In this document: positions 20,447-29,569 of the stretch, piece after piece
How the letters are laid out: the number at the start of each line of letters is the position of its first letter
Position numbering within the stretch: position 1 is the first letter of the stretch
Notes under the pieces: model-generated
Seen by the model: the letters and a program-made list of their open reading frames with translations, nothing else
What the model was told of the DNA's origin: nothing
Database searches by the model: none
Assembly (NCBI RefSeq): GCF_001039355.2
Contig: NW_019773891.1
Location: forward strand, 1 to 29,569
Origin: Lingula anatina
Taxonomy: Eukaryota; Brachiopoda; Lingulata; Lingulida; Lingulidae
Length of the DNA: 29,569 bases
Reading direction: 5' to 3'
Position numbers and translations under genes: made by a program

Positions 20447-20650
20447 CATATCCATAACATCAATACTGTTTATTGTTAACATTTCAGTATTTTCTTAACA
20501 AACCCTGTAAAATATAAACAGCTATAACTCTCTGTAATCTCCTATAACTGTAATTTAAGTCAGCCTTCATTGTCTGGAGGCAATTTTATTACTTATTTAT
20601 TTATATTGGGATATCTATCAACACTCGAGTATAGCAGTATATCTTTGGAG
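20447..20650. repeat. Duplicated block, partner of 10505-10700
   Basis: It is the second copy of the block near 10.5 kb. It lies only ~650 bp after block D2, whereas in the left copy the matching points are ~4.2 kb apart and enclose the Cys-rich gene. Confidence 0.85.
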
Positions 20651-22254
20651 TACACATTGAAAATAAGCTATAATTATAGAATCTCAACCACTAAAAATGT
20701 AACATTTTTGACAAATGATTGATATAATTTTCAAAGGCATATTCATTAAATTAAATGAAAATAATTTTTGCTCACCAATTTGACTAAAAAAATTCATTTG
20801 GATAATATTTTAGACTGTTCAACCAAGATACAAAGATTATGCTACAGTGCACATCCAGTAAGTATTAAGAAACAGTAAAGAAGTGAAAACAGAAGTAACA
20901 ACTTAAATAAGTAGTTATATATTAAAACAGAAATAAATTGTAAATAAATTGAACAAAGGTTACATCTGGCCATCTGGTGATGTAAATTAGTCTATTTCAA
21001 GTCTAATTTAGTCCTGATATGAACACAACCTATTGTTAATTTTAGTAACACACACAGTCAATAACCTCACATGAGAACGCATGCACGCACACACACACAC
21101 ACGATTAATCATCCATGCAGAAACTACATATTGCAACTATCCCTACGAAAACAGAAATAGTGCAAATATATTAACTTATTCCTTTCAAAGTACAGAACAA
21201 ATAATTTTCCTCGCACAATTTCATTCTAAAATCAGCATTTGGATTTACATTTCACGAACCTTGAGGTTTTTCATATTTTGTCATCTTAAGGAAGACAAAG
21301 ATGATTTTCCTATGGCAACTGTTACAGTAATGTCTTGATCTTTTCAACGGGGGAAAAATTGTGAATTTTACATATACTGTATTATTTAAGTCACAAATCC
21401 TTAAAAATTGAATGTTCCAACTAATTGGTAGCAACAAAATTGAAAAGCATGCTACCTTATAGATTTTTTCCATACAGTAAAAGCATCACAAATGCTATAT
21501 GAAAATATTTTTTTTATGATTCTAAAATTATGTATCTGCCCATTGAAAGGATCGAGTCATTAACTGTAAATAAGTAAATTCCTGCTTATCTGTTACATCT
21601 TGAACTATAATCAATTGAACTAAGATCATTACAGATAAATAAATTGATACATATGACTGTTTGTATGGATTATAAATGGCAAAAGCTGAAGGCATGATTT
21701 AAAGGCTTACATACAAGTTCCATCAATTTTCCTTAATCAACAAAATATATCCTATCCAAAACTGTTGAAAAAATATCTACACACCTGTTTTTAGTTATAA
21801 ATTTTCATTTTTTTTTCATTATGAGTGAAATTCACCACTATCCAACTACTTTTTAAAAATACTAAATGGGGTTTACAGATTTGAATTTTGCAAACAGTTT
21901 TGGATATAGTGCATCTTGGGGATAAAGAAAAAAGTGCTGGAATTTCTAGGAAAATCACTATTTGGTGTATAAAGCTCTAATGCCCATCACATGCTCTGAA
22001 GGTTTTAACATTGCATGTCTGTATCAAACACAGCCAAGCCTTGGTTATCTGTACATAAATCATTCTGTTATCACATTGCTGCTTCCTGTTCACTCCAGGA
22101 TTCTTTAGTGATTTTTTTTTAAAACAGAAAATACTGCTTATAGCCAGCACTGAATTTCTTTAGAGAACGCTCCAACATTGGACTATGACATATAATCTTG
22201 TTTAAAGTTAGAATTGTACTTAAAATATGTCGCTTCACTTTCAGTTAAGTGACC
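20651..22254. other. Unique AT-rich DNA downstream of TTC39C
   Basis: No gene seen. It may include a long alternative 3' UTR of TTC39C. A CA tract lies at 21083-21102. Confidence 0.5.
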
Positions 22255-22260
22255 TTTATT
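22255..22260 (-). terminator. Candidate polyadenylation signal of TTC39C
   Basis: AATAAA on the minus strand, 46 bases past the stop codon. If used, the 3' UTR is very short. Other AATAAA hexamers lie farther downstream (for example near 19957), so the true 3' end is uncertain. Confidence 0.4.
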
Positions 22261-22305
22261 CAAAATATGATACATGCTCAATCTATTTCTTAAAGTTGTT
22301 TTTGT

Positions 22306-28780
<6,475 letters not shown>

Positions 28781-29569
28781 CTGGAAGGTAAAAAAAAGTA
28801 AATAAAATCACTGCTGGAATGATGACCTAGTAATAACTATTTTCTACATAACAAACAAAAGTCTATATAAGCTCAAAAGGGTGGGTGTAAACCTTTAACA
28901 CACTACAGGGAATTAATAAATTAATTTTTCCAGTCTTTATCAAAATTGTTCCAGAACAGGTTTACAGTGAGTAACAGCAGAGCAAAGGCCCCCAAGGTCT
29001 TTTTTACCTGCAGTCTGAGCTTAAATTTTCTTCTCAATCTTATAACATTTTGCATTACAAGGCCATTTTTGTGCATGTTTTTTAGGTCTGCAAGTTCTCT
29101 TTTAATTGCCAGTGATTGCGAAAGAGATTGAAAACTTACCAGACATGTGGGCTGGAGCAAATTAAATTTTGTCAGCCCACACCTTTTTTTACCGGCCCAC
29201 AACAAAATAATCAAGCTGTATATTTTCACTTCATTTTTGATGAATATTATTGTCTGGCATTTTAAATCGTTGCTTTTTAATTTTCAGGCCAGATGTAATA
29301 GGATGTTTAAAGGTTTAAGTTTAAACGTCTTTCATTTTGGTTGCTTTCTGGCATTTAAGTTTTATCCTTTTTACATCTGGGTTGCCTATCTTAATTTCTA
29401 ATCTTTTAACACAAGATCATGTATCCTTTGTAAATTTTATTCCAATTTTTGACTTAAATTAAAACATAAGTCATAGTGAAGTGGAGCTTCCAACTTTTGT
29501 AACGTTTTTTAGATTTTCACTCTTGGAAAAATGCTTGTCTGTTAGCAGGGATTGTCCTGGGTCAAAATC
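28781..29569 (-). other. TTC39C upstream intron, no exon found
   Basis: I looked for the exon that precedes DYSPSMN and found none. A possible donor (CTGCAG|GTAAAA complement near 29007) ends a frame without family similarity. The N-terminal exon is probably outside the window. Confidence 0.5.

Noticed and set aside
28921-29229. 102-codon minus ORF as the missing TTC39C N-terminal exon
   Set aside because: The peptide (VIRLRRKFKLRLQ) does not resemble the TTC39 N-terminus, and the phase at its possible donor gives no sensible junction.

Overview
This is a eukaryotic (metazoan) window. It is AT-rich, with short exons and GT-AG introns, abundant microsatellites, MITE-like elements and large tandem duplications. 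No prokaryotic operon, rRNA, tRNA or CRISPR array is visible. Codon content and the look of the proteins suggest an invertebrate, possibly a lophotrochozoan such as a mollusc, but the taxon is an inference only. Most long single-frame ORFs are noise. The real genes had to be assembled from short exons.

Two protein-coding genes are well supported. (1) On the minus strand, 13 exons between 28780 and 22306 join in perfect phase into about 574 residues of a TTC39C-type tetratricopeptide protein (TTC39/Iml2 family). The C-terminus and stop are present. Only the first ~50-60 residues lie beyond the right edge. (2) On the plus strand, five exons from 6436 to 9482 join into a 211-residue secreted protein with a signal peptide and two six-cysteine modules. 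Each module is encoded by an exon pair with the same intron phases. A TATA box lies ~65 bp upstream of the ATG and ATTAAA signals follow the stop. I do not recognise its family with confidence.

The left two thirds is a mosaic of duplications. The segment 1-4.9 kb (copies A and B) reappears at 15.0-18.1 kb (copy C). Segment 4.8-6.25 kb reappears at 18.0-18.77 kb and again at 18.89-19.8 kb, and 10.5-10.7 kb reappears at 20.45-20.65 kb. Overall the window looks like a diverged tandem duplication of ~15 kb, and only the left copy carries the cysteine-rich gene. Each copy contains a fragment of a TDP-43 (TARDBP) RRM1 exon with intact splice borders but a small internal deletion, a decayed exon with half a CCHC zinc knuckle, two adjacent perfect hairpins, and an invariant 71-bp GC-rich element. 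Between the copies, at 12.27-15.18 kb, lies an unusual array of seven exon-like cassettes separated by ~65-bp introns and 13-nt micro-exon-like pieces. The cassettes themselves contain 52-bp tandem repeats. A TATA box precedes the array and shares a 13-nt core with that of the cysteine-rich gene.

A theme links the two halves: tandem duplications centred on exon-intron junctions. In TTC39C one 5' splice site is embedded in a 39-bp minisatellite repeated 17 times, and at least four other exon borders have one or more extra copies in the adjacent intron. The 12-15 kb array shows the same behaviour on a larger scale. The N at 2887 and the 30-N gap at 18856-18885 mark assembly joins, so some near-identical copies may be allelic or mis-assembled.
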